DNA of 5,962 nucleotides from an uncultured Sutterella sp. (lineage in GTDB: Bacteria; Pseudomonadota; Gammaproteobacteria; Burkholderiales; Burkholderiaceae_F): the NCBI GenBank assembly GCA_900552195.1, contig URYO01000085.1:1-5962 (forward strand). Direction: 5' to 3'. The translations under genes were made by a program, and so were the position numbers. The notes beneath the pieces were generated by a model, which was not told the origin of the DNA, searched no databases, and saw only the letters and a list, made by a program, of their open reading frames with translations. This document shows positions 5,640 to 5,962 of this stretch, one piece after another; within the stretch, counting starts at the first letter, position 1, and each line of letters opens with the position of its first letter.

Positions 5640-5962
5640 ATGAGCGACTACAAAAGTAATCCTCTTGTTTCTGTCAAGGAGCTTTGTGACTATGTGCGAT
5701 GCGAGCCTGGTATTGATGATGACTTGTTATCTTCACTCGCGTTGGCGGCCACCGGGCAATGCCAGCACTATGTAACAAGAGAAGAATTGACGGTCGGAGG
5801 AACGGACGGCGGAAAGTTTTCTGCGATTACTGAACCTCAGTTTGCTCAGATTCAGCTTTGGATTAAGGCGCAGGTCGCGTATTGGTACAACCACCGCGAA
5901 TCCGCCGGCCAAAAGCTGGAGATTCAACCGTCTTTTCATTATCTGCTGGATTCAGTGAGGAC
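5640..5962 (+). CDS. Head-tail connector protein, gp6-like (3' partial)
   Basis: 107 codons are visible with no stop before the window end. Proteins of this type (HK97 gp6-like, YqbG-related) form the ring under the portal that seals the filled head and receives the tail. Evidence: the start VSVKELCDYVRCEPGIDDDL (10-29) resembles the family's pattern of a short helix, an acidic DD turn and then LLSSLALAAT. The middle helix QLWIKAQVAYWYNHRESAG (72-90) matches the conserved A---W-NRE block, and FHYLLDSVR (99-107) resembles the usual LL---R ending, so few residues are probably missing. AGG (5629-5631) is a weak ribosome binding site 8 bases before the ATG. The position right after the capsid gene is the normal place for this gene. 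It lies beyond a terminator, so its expression is probably lower than the capsid's. Confidence 0.82.
   Translation, partial: MSDYKSNPLVSVKELCDYVRCEPGIDDDLLSSLALAATGQCQHYVTREELTVGGTDGGKFSAITEPQFAQIQLWIKAQVAYWYNHRESAGQKLEIQPSFHYLLDSVR

Noticed and set aside
1..5962. Search for CRISPR arrays, tRNA genes, insertion sequences, att sites or a defence system
   Set aside because: No direct-repeat arrays, cloverleaf-like segments, transposase-like proteins or non-structural cargo genes were seen; nearly all the DNA is used by head and packaging genes.

Overview
The window is a tightly packed stretch of a tailed-phage (Caudoviricetes) DNA-packaging and head-assembly module of the HK97 type, either a prophage or a free phage genome. 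All genes lie on the + strand. In order they are: the tail end of an unrecognised gene, a short intergenic gap, a P27-family small terminase subunit, a large terminase subunit, an HK97-type portal, an HK97-type prohead protease (peptidase S78), an HK97-fold major capsid protein with an N-terminal coiled-coil delta domain, and a gp6-like head-tail connector cut off by the window end.

Host: no host genes are present. The base composition is mixed (near even by eye), with AGGA/GGAG ribosome binding sites and a GC-rich UNCG-tetraloop terminator. This fits a mid-GC bacterium, most likely Gram-negative, but the window cannot name it. No lysogeny, replication or tail genes are visible.

Layout: 1-119 is the C-terminal end of an upstream coiled-coil-like protein. 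120-210 is non-coding, with a GC-rich C-run that is a candidate cos region, plus the small terminase ribosome binding site. The four genes from small terminase to protease are joined by ATGA overlaps or a 1-base gap. The capsid gene follows 1 base after the protease and has its own good Shine-Dalgarno. A strong intrinsic terminator follows the capsid gene, and the connector gene starts 14 bases beyond its U tract.

How they work together: the small subunit recognises the DNA. The large subunit cuts it and pumps it through the portal, which sits at one capsid vertex. The capsid protein assembles as a prohead using its delta domain as an internal scaffold. The protease then removes that domain, and the connector caps the filled head for tail joining. 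The capsid protein keeps residues that align with the Lys, Asn and Glu of the HK97 covalent cross-link.

I did not find a novel accessory system: this is a canonical core module. The points most worth checking are a cluster of inverted repeats at the start of the large terminase gene, the capsid-connector terminator, a duplicated segment in the capsid delta domain, the candidate cos region, and an A10 tract in the small terminase gene.
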